A DNA stretch of 64,000 nt. Origin: Kineothrix alysoides. Its GTDB lineage: Bacteria; Bacillota; Clostridia; Lachnospirales; Lachnospiraceae. The notes under the pieces were generated by a model that was given only the letters and a program-made list of their open reading frames with translations, was not told the DNA's origin and made no database searches. The stretch's first letter is position 1. Each line of letters opens with the position of its first letter. The translations under genes were made by a program, and so were the position numbers. Shown piece after piece: positions 54,016 to 63,632 of this stretch. Location: the NCBI RefSeq assembly GCF_000732725.1, contig NZ_JPNB01000002.1:1426001-1490000 (forward strand), in the 5' to 3' direction.

Positions 54016-55446
54016 TTGAGCAGAAGAAAGAATCAGGGACATCTGATCAAAGAGATATATCCGGATTCTATCGCGGAAGAAATGGGAATTGAAGTAGGTG
54101 ATATCCTGCTGGCGATTAACAACGAAGAGATAGAGGATGTATTCGATTACAGATATTTAATTAAGGATGAATATATTGAAGTATTAATCAAAAAGCAGGA
54201 CGATGAAGAATGGCTGCTGGAGATTGAAAAAGATTATGATGACGATTTAGGAATAGAGTTCGACAACAGCTTGATGAGCGATTATCGTTCGTGCAGCAAT
54301 AAGTGCATCTTTTGTTTTATTGACCAGATGCCTCCGGGAATGAGAGAAACGCTTTATTTCAAAGACGATGACTCGAGACTGTCTTTTTTGCAGGGAAACT
54401 ATATAACTTTGACCAATATGCAGCAAAAGGATATTGAAAGAATTATACGGTTGCATCTTGATCCGATCAATATATCGGTGCAAACGACTAATCCGGAACT
54501 GCGTTGTAAAATGCTTCATAATAGATTTGCCGGAGATAAACTCAAGTATTTGGATATGCTGTTTGAGGGTCACATCGAAATGAACGGGCAGATTGTATTA
54601 TGTAAGCATGTGAATGACGGAAGAGAGCTGGAAAGATCGATTGAAGATTTATCAAAATACCTTCCTTTTATGCGAAGTGTTTCTGTGGTTCCTGCCGGAA
54701 TTACAAAGTACCGGAAGGATTTGGCTTCTCTGGAACTATTCGATAAGAAAGAAGCCGGAGAAGTGATTGACATGATTGAAAGCAGGCAGAAGGAATTTTA
54801 TGAGGAATACGGACTTCATTTTATTCATGCCAGTGATGAATGGTATATTACTGCAGAAAGGGATTTCCCGGAAGAGGAACGATATGACGGTTATATACAG
54901 CTTGAAAATGGCGTTGGTATGATGAGAGCTTTCATCGATGAATTTGATGAGGCACTGGAGCTGCTCAAGGAAAGCCTGGAATGCAAGAAAATCAAGAACA
55001 ATATTTCCAGAACGCTCACTATGGCCACAGGGAAGCTTACTTACCCGACGATTAAGAACTTTGCGGCTCAGATCACGGAGCTTTTCCCTCAAATAAAGAT
55101 TAACGTATGCTGCATTCGGAATGATTTTTTTGGAGAGACAATCACGGTATCGGGACTTATAACCGGACAAGATTTGATAAAGCAGTTAAGGGAAAGAAAG
55201 GATAACGGGGAATGTCTTGGAGACGAATTACTTATACCGTCCAATATGCTGAGGATGGGAGAGCAGGTCTTCCTGGATGATATCACAGTAAGCGATGTGG
55301 AAAAAGAACTGGAGATGAAAATAGTTGCATTGGAAACAGGCGGTAAAGAATTTATCGATGGAGTGATTAATGATGATTATTTGATGAGCAGGGACAATGA
55401 AAACTTCGTTTATATAAAAGCCTTTAAGCAAAAAGATGAGGAATAA
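54016..55446 (+). CDS. DUF512 radical SAM-like protein with N-terminal PDZ domain
   Basis: This protein of 476 residues (TTG start at 54016, AAAGGAAG 7 nt upstream) has a PDZ-like domain at about residues 8-60 (IKEIYPDSIAEEMGIEVGDILLAINN). A Cys cluster CSNKCIFCFIDQMPPGMRETLYFKDDDSRLSFLQGNY (CxxxCxxC, about residues 82-89) follows. The rest is a DUF512 domain ending in LETGGKEFIDGVI. The family is widespread in anaerobic Firmicutes and its reaction is unknown; a radical SAM chemistry is inferred from the Cys motif. Confidence 0.85.
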   Translation: MSRRKNQGHLIKEIYPDSIAEEMGIEVGDILLAINNEEIEDVFDYRYLIKDEYIEVLIKKQDDEEWLLEIEKDYDDDLGIEFDNSLMSDYRSCSNKCIFCFIDQMPPGMRETLYFKDDDSRLSFLQGNYITLTNMQQKDIERIIRLHLDPINISVQTTNPELRCKMLHNRFAGDKLKYLDMLFEGHIEMNGQIVLCKHVNDGRELERSIEDLSKYLPFMRSVSVVPAGITKYRKDLASLELFDKKEAGEVIDMIESRQKEFYEEYGLHFIHASDEWYITAERDFPEEERYDGYIQLENGVGMMRAFIDEFDEALELLKESLECKKIKNNISRTLTMATGKLTYPTIKNFAAQITELFPQIKINVCCIRNDFFGETITVSGLITGQDLIKQLRERKDNGECLGDELLIPSNMLRMGEQVFLDDITVSDVEKELEMKIVALETGGKEFIDGVINDDYLMSRDNENFVYIKAFKQKDEE

Positions 55447-55459
55447 ATGAATATAAGTG

Positions 55460-55503
55460 CGCATTTGAAATAGTTTAAAACTATATCAAATGCGTATTTT
55501 TTT
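55460..55503 (+). terminator. Strong terminator after the DUF512 gene
   Basis: CGCATTTGA-aATAGTTTtAAAACTATa-TCAAATGCG forms a nearly unbroken stem (55460-55494) followed by T-rich sequence. Confidence 0.85.
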
Positions 55504-55578
55504 GTATTTTTCAAGCTCATAAAAATAAACTATGCTGTTTAGAGGACAGTATTGATGGAAATAGTAAGGAGATTGGTG

Positions 55579-57846
55579 ATGAAAAGTGCAGTAATTGGCT
55601 TTCCGAGAGTAGGAAAGTTAAGGGAATTAAAGTTTGCGTCAGAGAAATATTTTCGCGGAGAAATATCGGAAAAAGAATTAAACGCCGTAGGAAAGGCTTT
55701 AAGAGAAGAACACTGGCGGTTACAAAAGGATGCCGGCATTGATTATATATCTTCCAATGATTTCTCATTCTATGACGGCATGCTGGATACGACTGTTTTG
55801 CTGAATGCGATTCCCGGGGAATACAGGGAGCTGAATCTCAGCGAAAATGGAGTTTATTTTTCGATGGCAAGAGGGTATCAGGGTGCGCAAGGTGATGTAA
55901 AAGCCTTTGCTATGAAGAAGTGGTTTAATACGAATTATCATTACCTGGTACCCGAGCTTTCTAGTGATACGAAGATCAAACTTTCGGGAAATAAACCTTT
56001 CGATGAATATGAAGAGGCAAAAGCCATTGGAATAGAGACAAAGCCGGTCTTAATAGGTGCGTTTACTTTTTTGAAGCTTGCAAAATATAATAACGGAAAA
56101 AATGCGGATGATTTTATGGAAGATATCATTCAGTGTTACAAGAATATTCTGGAAAGGTTTGAACGACTTGGTACTGAGTGGATTCAGATTGATGAACCGG
56201 CTCTGGTAACTGACCTTTCGAATGCAGATATTGCGCGATTTGTAACATTATATAAAGAAATATTGAAGGGTAAAAATAAATCTAAGGTGTTGCTTCAGAC
56301 CTATTTCGGAGATGTAAGAGACTGTTACCGGGAGCTTGTGTCTTTGGCCTTTGACGGGATCGGATTGGATTTCCTGGAAGGAAAAAAGACGCTTGAGCTT
56401 ATAGAAATAAATGGATTTCCGGAAGATAAGTTCTTATTTGCCGGGGTTGTGATTGGAAAAAATATTTGGAAATGTGACTATCGAATAACGCTAAAGCTGC
56501 TTAACGAAATCAAGCAATATGCGAATCAAATTGTTATAGCGACCTCGTGTTCACTGCTTCATGTTCCGTATACCCTGGAAAATGAAACAAAGCTTGAAGA
56601 CGGTATCCGAGAGCACTTTTCATTTGCAAAGGAAAAACTTTGTGAACTTCATGAGCTTTCTTATCTGGCAGAAGAAGATTTTGAAGCATCTCGTAAATAT
56701 ATAGATAATCAAAAGGTATTTAAGACGGCCAGGCTGTATGAGGATAAGAAGGTACAGGCAGATGTTTCCGCCCTTTCGGAAGAAGACTTTAAGAGAAAAT
56801 CGGACAGGCAAGAACGGAAGCAGATTCAGAAGAATCATTTTCAATTGCCGTTGCTGCCAACAACAACAATCGGATCATTTCCTCAGACGCTGGAAGTGAA
56901 GAAGAACAGGAGCAGCTTCCGGAAAGGTGAAATTGATCAGGAGACATATGACAGGCAAATATTTTTGTTCATAGAAGATTGTATCAGAAAACAGGAAGAG
57001 TTGGATATAGATGTACTTGTGCATGGAGAATTTGAACGCAATGACATGGTAGAGTTTTTCGGTGAAAATCTTGCCGGTTATGTATTCACTGAAAAAGCGT
57101 GGGTTCAGTCTTATGGCACGAGATGCGTAAAACCTCCGATTATTTTTGGAGATGTAAAGCGTATCAGACCCATTACCGTTAAATATTCCGAGTATGCTCA
57201 GAGCTTAACTGATAGGCCGGTTAAGGGAATGCTTACCGGACCTGTTACTATATTGAACTGGTCATTTCCCAGAGAAGATATCAGCCTTCAGGAGATGGCA
57301 TATCAGATAGGAATTGCGATTCGGGAAGAAGTGTGTGATCTGGAAAGCGCAGGAATTAAAATGATACAGATAGATGAAGCAGCGCTTAAGGAAAAGCTGC
57401 CCATTAGACGGGAGGAATGGTACAGTGAATATTTGGACTGGGCGATTCCGGCATTTCGCCTCTGCCATAGTAAAGTGAATCCGGAAACACAGATTCATAC
57501 ACATATGTGCTACAGTGAGTTCGAGGAAATCGTAAAGGATATCGACAATATGGATGCAGATGTTATTTCGTTTGAAGCATCCCGTTCAAAGCTCACTATT
57601 ATTGACGCTTTGCAGGCAAATCATTTCGAGACAGAGGTAGGTCCGGGGGTGTATGATATCCACTCACCGAGAGTGCCGACGGTAGAAGAAATTGTTCAGG
57701 CTTTGAAGAGAATGCTGGAAAAGATAGATAAAAATGATTTGTGGATAAACCCGGATTGTGGCTTGAAGACAAGGGGTGTTACGGAAACGGATGCGAGCCT
57801 TAAGAATTTGGTGGAGGCAGCAAAAGCAGTGAGGGCGCAACGATAG
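55579..57846 (+). CDS. metE: Cobalamin-independent methionine synthase
   Basis: This 755-residue enzyme transfers a methyl group from 5-methyltetrahydrofolate-polyglutamate to homocysteine. The N-terminal half begins AVIGFPRVGKLRELKFASEKYF, and the catalytic C-terminal half begins LPTTTIGSFPQT. The zinc ligands sit in THMCYSEF (His and Cys), an internal Glu and the late NPDCGLKTRG (Cys). QIDEPALVTD and QIDEAALKEK are also typical. ATG 55579 has AAGGAG 7 nt upstream. The 75-bp upstream gap has no SAM or T-box riboswitch, so control must be elsewhere or constitutive. Confidence 0.95.
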   Translation: MKSAVIGFPRVGKLRELKFASEKYFRGEISEKELNAVGKALREEHWRLQKDAGIDYISSNDFSFYDGMLDTTVLLNAIPGEYRELNLSENGVYFSMARGYQGAQGDVKAFAMKKWFNTNYHYLVPELSSDTKIKLSGNKPFDEYEEAKAIGIETKPVLIGAFTFLKLAKYNNGKNADDFMEDIIQCYKNILERFERLGTEWIQIDEPALVTDLSNADIARFVTLYKEILKGKNKSKVLLQTYFGDVRDCYRELVSLAFDGIGLDFLEGKKTLELIEINGFPEDKFLFAGVVIGKNIWKCDYRITLKLLNEIKQYANQIVIATSCSLLHVPYTLENETKLEDGIREHFSFAKEKLCELHELSYLAEEDFEASRKYIDNQKVFKTARLYEDKKVQADVSALSEEDFKRKSDRQERKQIQKNHFQLPLLPTTTIGSFPQTLEVKKNRSSFRKGEIDQETYDRQIFLFIEDCIRKQEELDIDVLVHGEFERNDMVEFFGENLAGYVFTEKAWVQSYGTRCVKPPIIFGDVKRIRPITVKYSEYAQSLTDRPVKGMLTGPVTILNWSFPREDISLQEMAYQIGIAIREEVCDLESAGIKMIQIDEAALKEKLPIRREEWYSEYLDWAIPAFRLCHSKVNPETQIHTHMCYSEFEEIVKDIDNMDADVISFEASRSKLTIIDALQANHFETEVGPGVYDIHSPRVPTVEEIVQALKRMLEKIDKNDLWINPDCGLKTRGVTETDASLKNLVEAAKAVRAQR

Positions 57847-57970
57847 CCAAGGCTCAATATTATGAAGCGCAAAGGGTCAAAGGCATATTCATCCCGATGT
57901 CATTAGCGAGTCTAGAATAAGAAAACGGTACCGGGTGAAAGCTTAATAGATTCTAATCGGTCAATAGGGA

Positions 57971-58011
57971 AAAAAGCATTGAAACCGAAAATAATTAAAA
58001 ATTCAATGCTT
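57971..58011 (-). terminator. Terminator of the alaA-like gene
   Basis: On the minus strand AAGCATTGAA pairs with TTCAATGCTT, followed by TTTT. The gap 57847-58038 holds nothing else that I can name. Confidence 0.8.
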
Positions 58012-58038
58012 CTTACCCTAATTAGACCATTCCACATA

Positions 58039-59259
58039 TTATTCGCACTGCTGATAATCCTGAAGGAAATCCTTAAGCGACTCTGCCGCAATGCTAAGCT
58101 CATCAACACAAGGAAGATATACGATACGGAAATGATCGGGCTTTGCCCAATGAAAGCCGCCGCCGTGTGTAAAAAGTATCTTCTTTTCTTTAAGAAAATC
58201 CAATACGAATTTTTCGTCATCTACAATATGAAATTTTTCAATATCCACATACGGGAACATATAAAATGCTGCTTTGGGCTTTACGACACTAAGCCCCGGA
58301 ATATCGGTTATGGCATTGTATATATACTCTCTTTGCTCATAGATTCTGCCTCCCGGCAGCAGCATCTTTTTGGCATCCTCAAGGTTTTCCAGTGCAGTTG
58401 GTATTAAGGATTGTGCCGGAACATTGGAACACAGCCTCATGGAAGAAAGAAGATTAATACCTTCTATATATCCCTTTGCCCTGGATTTATCTCCGCAAAG
58501 ACACATCCATCCACAGCGATAGCCCGCTAAGAGATGAGACTTTGATAAGCCGTTAAAGGATACGGTCAGTAAATCCGGCGCCAGCGAAGCTAACGCGATA
58601 TGCTCAAGTCCATCCATAACGAGGCGGTCATAGATTTCATCGGCAAATAGAATTAACCCATGCTGTCTTGCCAGTTCTACGATCTGGAGAAGAATTTCTT
58701 TCGGATAGAGCGCACCGGTGGGATTATTAGGATTAATAACGACAATAGCCTTTGTCTTATCCGTAATTTTATTTTTCATATCTTCGATATCCGGATACCA
58801 TTCATTTTGTTCATCACATATGTAATGTACAGCAACTCCGCCTGACAATGTAATGGAAGCGGTCCACAGCGGATAATCGGGTGAGGGAACAAGCACTTCG
58901 TCACCGCTGTTTAAAAGTCCCTGCATACATAATGTGATCAATTCGCTGACGCCATTTCCGGTATATATGTCGTCCACAGAAACATCAGGCATATTTTTGC
59001 TCCTGCAGTATGCTGCGATTGCTTTTCTTGCGCTGATCAGTCCCTTGGAATCCGAATAGCCTTCCGTGTTCGTAAGATTTTCCGACATGCTTTTTATTAC
59101 TGCGTCCGGTGCTCTGAAGCCAAACGGCGCCGGATTTCCAATATTCAATTTCACTATTTTCTCTCCAGCCGCAATCATTCTGTTGGCCTCATCCATAACA
59201 GGTCCCCTGATGTCATAGCACACATTGTCAAGCTTCGATGATTTTTCAAACGTTCTCAT
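58039..59259 (-). CDS. alaA: AlaA-type alanine/glutamate-pyruvate aminotransferase
   Basis: This 406-residue PLP-dependent class-I aminotransferase is very close in pattern to E. coli AlaA: EKSSKLDNVCYDIRGPVMDEA, LNIGNPAPFGF, GNGVSELITLCMQGLLNSGDEVLVPSPDYPLWTA, INPNNPTGALYPKE, FADEIYDRLV, FNGLSKSHLLAGYRCGW (PLP lysine). Family members interconvert alanine with pyruvate and glutamate with 2-oxoglutarate. A T-box leader precedes it, so expression is set by the charging of a tRNA. The specificity of that tRNA would tell which amino acid is sensed. Confidence 0.88.
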   Translation of the reverse strand: MRTFEKSSKLDNVCYDIRGPVMDEANRMIAAGEKIVKLNIGNPAPFGFRAPDAVIKSMSENLTNTEGYSDSKGLISARKAIAAYCRSKNMPDVSVDDIYTGNGVSELITLCMQGLLNSGDEVLVPSPDYPLWTASITLSGGVAVHYICDEQNEWYPDIEDMKNKITDKTKAIVVINPNNPTGALYPKEILLQIVELARQHGLILFADEIYDRLVMDGLEHIALASLAPDLLTVSFNGLSKSHLLAGYRCGWMCLCGDKSRAKGYIEGINLLSSMRLCSNVPAQSLIPTALENLEDAKKMLLPGGRIYEQREYIYNAITDIPGLSVVKPKAAFYMFPYVDIEKFHIVDDEKFVLDFLKEKKILFTHGGGFHWAKPDHFRIVYLPCVDELSIAAESLKDFLQDYQQCE

Positions 59260-59319
59260 AGTAAAAACCTCCTAATATTTTTTCTGTAATAGGAACCCCT
59301 ATTACATAAGCAATGGATA

Positions 59320-59358
59320 CGCAGCTGCGCGCGCGGAACAAAAGCTGTTCTGACAAAG
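59320..59358 (+). repeat. 39-bp interspersed repeat, copy B
   Basis: Gapless match to the segment at 32072-32110, with about nine differences. It lies between the T-box terminator and the alaA start, and its end runs into the terminator's T-run. Confidence 0.55.
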
Positions 59359-59640
59359 AAAAAGCCCCAAGCGTAAATCTTTACGCTTAGGGCGAATATG
59401 CTAATATCCGTGTTACCACCTAAATTCAGGAAAACCTGCTCTCATCCATCACAATCATGATGTGTCCCTGTAACGTGGGAATACGTCGAAACCTACTAAG
59501 CATATCATTCCAAATGCGCCTTTGGGCTCCTCTGCTCCGGAACTGCTTCACCATGAACTCCATAAGGATTCTCACCAGCCATCCTCTCTCTGAAACTTCA
59601 TTCATGCTTACTACTTTCCTTCATTGCATTTATCTTTATC
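59352..59640 (-). promoter_or_regulatory. T-box riboswitch controlling alaA
   Basis: On the minus strand the leader contains the T-box core AGGTGGTAACACGG (59421-59408). The terminator GCCCTAAGCGTAAA...TTTACGCTTGGGGC with TTTTTCTTT follows (59393-59354). Upstream (59430-59640) lies a stem I-like region with AGAGAGAGG and a GGAATGATATGC stretch. GAU (Asp) in GAAU-GAU-A would fit the usual specifier context, but I cannot prove the specifier from sequence alone. Confidence 0.85.
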
Positions 59641-59760
59641 ATTAAATGAATTTTAATTACTTATAGATGTTTTGTCAATAGTCTTTTTGCATAAAAGTTA
59701 TTATATATTTAAGCAGCGTCTTAAGTGCAAGCAGCATTTTTATGGATATTCATAACTTTT

Positions 59761-60207
59761 CTAAGATTCCTTGTTAGTGAACCATTCGTCTTTCGTGTTA
59801 AAGACTGCGTTATAGGAATGAAAAGCCGGTGCGTAGACTGTAAACATTTTCAAATCAATTGGTCCCATATTAATTACGTTATACCATATACCGGCTGGGA
59901 CAAATGCCCCAAACCCGCTGTATAAGAGTGATTGAAAATTAAGGCAATTTTCGCAGTTGCCCATAGTTATCAATGCGCTGCCCTGTTCAATATAAAAAAA
60001 CTGATCTGAATTTTGGTTTATAGATAAACCGGTTTCGGAACCGACAGGTACAGACATGAGCGCAAACTGCATATTCCGGCTGGTCCACTTTGTGGCAAAG
60101 AAGAGATTGTTATTTATGGCTTCCAGTGCTAAGTTAGTTACAAAAATACTAGAGGTTTCACCCATATTGCCGGAAGCACCGGGTGATTCACCAGTGTTAA
60201 AGTCCAT
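59761..60207 (-). CDS. Cupin-fold protein lacking the usual metal ligands
   Basis: This 148-residue single-domain cupin has the pattern seen in many clostridial proteins of the type FxxxxWT..N.Q..LMS.PVG.E.GL....DQF..IE.G...I.MG......F......F.PAG.W.N..N.G...LK....YAP. Where relatives usually have metal-binding His, this copy has Asn64 (LSINQNSDQF) and Tyr109 (PAGIWYN). It is therefore probably non-catalytic, perhaps a structural or carbohydrate-binding protein. It starts MDFNTGESPGASG. There is no signal peptide, and a surface or spore role is possible. Confidence 0.75.
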   Translation of the reverse strand: MDFNTGESPGASGNMGETSSIFVTNLALEAINNNLFFATKWTSRNMQFALMSVPVGSETGLSINQNSDQFFYIEQGSALITMGNCENCLNFQSLLYSGFGAFVPAGIWYNVINMGPIDLKMFTVYAPAFHSYNAVFNTKDEWFTNKES

Positions 60208-60536
60208 GTAATTACTCCTTGAGATTTCTTATAGTATTATTATATGTATATGCGGAATGCAAGTGTAAAAGTTTGTCGAAAATTATGAAATTTAGAATTT
60301 AATTTCTTATGATTTATGGTTTCGCCTCGATTAAAAAGACGTTATCCGTACTGTTTGCTACATCCATGGCAGTATCGCAAAGGATGCATCACAGGTGATC
60401 GGATTGCCTTATAGGATTAGGGTGTCAAAAAGGCATAGGCCTTTGATATAAATTTGTACCTTGAAAAATTAACACGATATGAAAAAACACTCATTTTTCT
60501 GGTATAATAATGATATCGAAAAACAAGGTGACATTT
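60208..60536. other. Intergenic stretch between the cupin and the IS remnant
   Basis: No gene is visible. A TATAAT-like box (GGTATAATAATG, about 60501-60512) precedes the transposase remnant, and the cupin Shine-Dalgarno is at the left end. Confidence 0.4.
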
Positions 60537-60692
60537 ATGGCATTTCTAGCAAACAGTAATCAGCAGATAACTTTGGAAGACAGCACGTTTCATCTCACCG
60601 AGCGGGAAAAGACGTTCCCAGATAAGTCCTGGGCTAAAATGTTTGCGGAAAAATCTTTTTTTGTAAAGAGGAGATCAGGTAACAGCATATGA
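60537..60692 (+). pseudogene. N-terminal remnant of an IS1182-like transposase
   Basis: The frame MAFLANSNQQITLEDSTFHL-TEREKTFPDKSWAKMFAEK resembles the start of IS1182-family transposases. It keeps an original AAGGTGA site and TATAAT box. Homology stops after about 42 residues and the sequence runs straight into the start of the EamA gene, so the element is truncated. The residual promoter may now drive the EamA gene. Confidence 0.6.
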
Positions 60693-61729
60693 AAAAAACA
60701 GCAATATTTATGGCAATTCTGGCGGCAGTCTGCTATGGAATCAGCGCTCCCGTCTCAAAAATTTTATTAGAAGAGCTTTCTCCCGTATTCATGGCATCGC
60801 TTCTCTATCTGGGTGCCGGAGCAGGGATGCTTATCGTAAATCTGTTAAGAGGAAAGAGGTCAGAACAGAAGGAAGCGAAAATTACGAGAAACGAGCTTCC
60901 TTATGTAGCCGGAATGATAGCCCTGGACATTGCGGCCCCGATTTTTCTTATGCTCGGTCTAAGCCTTACCACATCGGCGAACGCGTCTTTGATGAATAAT
61001 TTCGAGATTGTGGCAACGGCGGTGATTGCTTTAGCAATTTTTAAGGAAGCGATAGGGAAAAGAATGTGGATAGCCATATTCCTCATCACCGCGTCGAGCA
61101 TGATTTTATCTGTTGAGGATTTTAGTACATTTTCCTTTTCCATAGGCTCGTTATTCATATTGCTAGCCTGCGTCTGCTGGGGCTTTGAAAACAATTGTAC
61201 GCGGATGCTGTCGCTAAAAGACCCATTTGAAATCGTCATTATCAAGGGTTTCGGCTCGGGCTTTGGCTCCCTTCTTATAGCGGCTGTCTCATCCGAAATC
61301 ATTTTTCACGGGGTTTATATCGCTTTTTCTTTTTTGCTTGGATTTGTGTCCTATGGACTTAGCATTTTCTTTTACATCCGCGCGCAAAGGGAGTTAGGGG
61401 CAGCGCGCACAAGTGCATATTATGCTGTTTCGCCATTTATTGGTGTATTCCTGTCGTTTATGATTTTCGGTCAGGATTTGACTCTTTCGTTTTCTGTTGC
61501 GGCCGTTATTATGGCGGCAGGGGCATACCTGGCGGCGTTTGAGAAACATGAGCACACCCATGTACATCATGAATCGGATCATGAGCATAGGCATAATCAT
61601 AATGATGGACATCATATCCATACTCACGATTATCCGGTAGAGGGTGAGCACAGTCATCCTCATATCCACGAAGAAATGGTACATACCCATGTTCACACCC
61701 CGGACCTGCACCACACTCACGAGCATTAA
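60689..61729 (+). CDS. EamA-family transporter with His-rich tail
   Basis: This 346-residue membrane protein has about ten helices in two EamA halves (about 1-285). The first half is AILAAVCYGISAPVSKILLEELSPVFMASLLYLGAGAGMLI and the second ILLACVCWGFENNCTRMLSLKDPFEIVIIKGFGSGFG. The last 60 residues are a tail with about two dozen His and many acidic residues (HEHTHVHHESDHEHRHNHND and so on), which is not part of the EamA fold and likely binds metal ions such as Zn, Ni or Co. A metal-linked efflux or sensing role is inferred. The Shine-Dalgarno is weak (AGGT). Confidence 0.85.
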   Translation: MKKTAIFMAILAAVCYGISAPVSKILLEELSPVFMASLLYLGAGAGMLIVNLLRGKRSEQKEAKITRNELPYVAGMIALDIAAPIFLMLGLSLTTSANASLMNNFEIVATAVIALAIFKEAIGKRMWIAIFLITASSMILSVEDFSTFSFSIGSLFILLACVCWGFENNCTRMLSLKDPFEIVIIKGFGSGFGSLLIAAVSSEIIFHGVYIAFSFLLGFVSYGLSIFFYIRAQRELGAARTSAYYAVSPFIGVFLSFMIFGQDLTLSFSVAAVIMAAGAYLAAFEKHEHTHVHHESDHEHRHNHNDGHHIHTHDYPVEGEHSHPHIHEEMVHTHVHTPDLHHTHEH

Positions 61730-61730
61730 A

Positions 61731-61814
61731 TTATAAAGGCGAGGAAACCCCAAAGGTGACATGCATCTGCTTACAGTAAGCAGTGGAGCTGTCAGGATTT
61801 CCCCGCCTTTTAAA
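61731..61814. terminator. Large bidirectional terminator
   Basis: TATAAAGGCGaGGAAAcCC (61732-61750) pairs with GGaTTTCCcCGCCTTTTA (61795-61812). A CTGCTTA-cag-TAAGCAG stem is nested. It separates the convergent EamA and chemotaxis genes. Confidence 0.75.
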
Positions 61815-61841
61815 TATTAAAACCTTATATTCTTATTTAGA

Positions 61842-63632
61842 TTATGACGTCTTGAAGCCTGCTACCAAGACCTGCAATTCTTTGATGCGGTCATTTACAT
61901 TGTTGCTGAGGTCGGCAATAGAAATCATGGATGCGAGAATTTCCTCAGAACCGGCGGAGGTTTCCTCTGTAGTAGCAGCATTTTCCTGTGCGCTGGCGGA
62001 AAGGTTACTAATATGCGACACCACATTGTTGCAGCTTAAGTTCATCCGGTCGTTGATACTTTCTAACGCATCGATTTGTGTGTTGATGACCTCCAGGTTG
62101 TTGGCGATAGCCGTATATTTGTTCTTCGTATCATCTACGCTCTTGGTCTGTACCTGTACCGTATCCCTTGCCAAATAACTCTGTTCCTTTGCCAAGGCAG
62201 CATTTTCTTGTAATTCCTTCAGCATCGCGTTAATGGTTCCTACGGACTCGGCAGATTGTTCTGCGAGCTTGCGTATTTCATCGGCGACCACGGCAAAGCC
62301 CTTGCCTGCATCTCCCGCTCTGGCAGCTTCAATGCTGGCATTCAGGGAGAGAAGGTTGGTCTGCTCTGCGATTTCCGAAATGAGAGAGCTGGCTTCCCCT
62401 ATCCGGTCGGCGCTGGTATTTATTTTATCTATGACTTCCAATATCCCCAAGAAAATTTTCTGACTGTTCTTATTGATCTCGGTAAGGCCGTTTACCACAT
62501 CTAATCCTTCCATCCCGGCTTTGTTTATCTGTTTGGAAGCTTTTGCCAGAAGTGCGCCGCTTTCGGCGCTCTGTCCGATGACTTCTTCTAAATTCACAAT
62601 TTCTGATGCTGACTGTTCCGTATCTGTGGCCTGAGAGGTGGCAGTGCTTGCAATTTCTTCAATTGCTCTTGCGATTTCTCCCGTGGCAACGCTGACCTCA
62701 TCGGTGCTTCTTACCATTGTTTGGGAGGAGCTGCCTATTTCGAGGGAGGCGACACTTATTTGCCCTACGATTTCCTGCAGGGAAGCGAGCACAGTATTGA
62801 AGGAAGAGGATAGAATTCCCAGCTCATCCTTGCTGTTTAAAGAAAGAGTATCCTGTGCAAGGTTCTTTTTTGCCAGTTCGTTCATGCTATCGGTTATCTC
62901 ATTGATATGCTTTCTTAAGTAACGTATAGTTATTAGGGCGAGGATCATAATTACCGCGATAAAAAAGATAGCTGCCGAGGTTACCCAGAGGATTTGGGAC
63001 TGAATCTCTTGCTCCAACTGGGTGGAGCTATAGTCACTATACAGAGTGAGCAAATCCTGCATCTCATTGAGGCACTCTCTTGCTGTATCAAAAGATTCGT
63101 CCATCATATGAAAGTCCCCTTCCCCTGTCTCCGGGTTATAAGCGGACTGCCAGATAGCGAAATTCGTGTTAAACTCATCCAAAAGATCCTTTACTGTTTT
63201 ATCCTTTTGCAGGAACCCCTCCGGATCATCGGCGTTTTCAGAGCCGTTAATCAGTGCGAAAAGAATGTGAGGAGTGTAATAATCCATTAACTGTGAATCG
63301 TTTTGCAGATATTCCGCAACCTTATTGGCATTGTCGATTGTCTGCTGCGCATTTTCTTTGTATACGGCCCTTAGATCTGTGAGCTGTTCAGAGTCGGAAG
63401 CATCCAAGGAGTTAATGCGTAATGCGGCTTCGTTGGCTTGATAGAAATCCCTGTCGCTGCTCAGCAGGCTTACGTGTGTCATATATAGATTAACATAAAA
63501 AATATCCCGACTGCGTTTATAGGTGGAATTGACGGTACTGTCAAATAAGAACAGCAGCAAACATAATCCCAAAATGGTAGGTAACACAATTAAAAGCAAT
63601 TTGTTTCTAATCGATAGATTTTTAAACATCAT
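61842..63632 (-). CDS. Methyl-accepting chemotaxis receptor
   Basis: This is a 596-residue membrane receptor. A first membrane helix (about 11-30) and a periplasmic-side four-helix sensory domain (about 31-215) are followed by a second helix (about 218-240), a HAMP domain (about 240-295) and a long cytoplasmic signalling coiled coil (about 300-596). The hairpin tip [40 protein letters not shown] is the standard receptor signature. It senses an unknown ligand and signals to CheA. ATG 63632 has AGGAGGG 6 nt upstream. Confidence 0.95.
   Translation of the reverse strand: MMFKNLSIRNKLLLIVLPTILGLCLLLFLFDSTVNSTYKRSRDIFYVNLYMTHVSLLSSDRDFYQANEAALRINSLDASDSEQLTDLRAVYKENAQQTIDNANKVAEYLQNDSQLMDYYTPHILFALINGSENADDPEGFLQKDKTVKDLLDEFNTNFAIWQSAYNPETGEGDFHMMDESFDTARECLNEMQDLLTLYSDYSSTQLEQEIQSQILWVTSAAIFFIAVIMILALITIRYLRKHINEITDSMNELAKKNLAQDTLSLNSKDELGILSSSFNTVLASLQEIVGQISVASLEIGSSSQTMVRSTDEVSVATGEIARAIEEIASTATSQATDTEQSASEIVNLEEVIGQSAESGALLAKASKQINKAGMEGLDVVNGLTEINKNSQKIFLGILEVIDKINTSADRIGEASSLISEIAEQTNLLSLNASIEAARAGDAGKGFAVVADEIRKLAEQSAESVGTINAMLKELQENAALAKEQSYLARDTVQVQTKSVDDTKNKYTAIANNLEVINTQIDALESINDRMNLSCNNVVSHISNLSASAQENAATTEETSAGSEEILASMISIADLSNNVNDRIKELQVLVAGFKTS

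Noticed and set aside
55505-55578. Possible SAM-I or T-box riboswitch before metE
   Set aside because: The gap is only about 75 bases and holds no conserved riboswitch motif or terminator other than that of the upstream gene.
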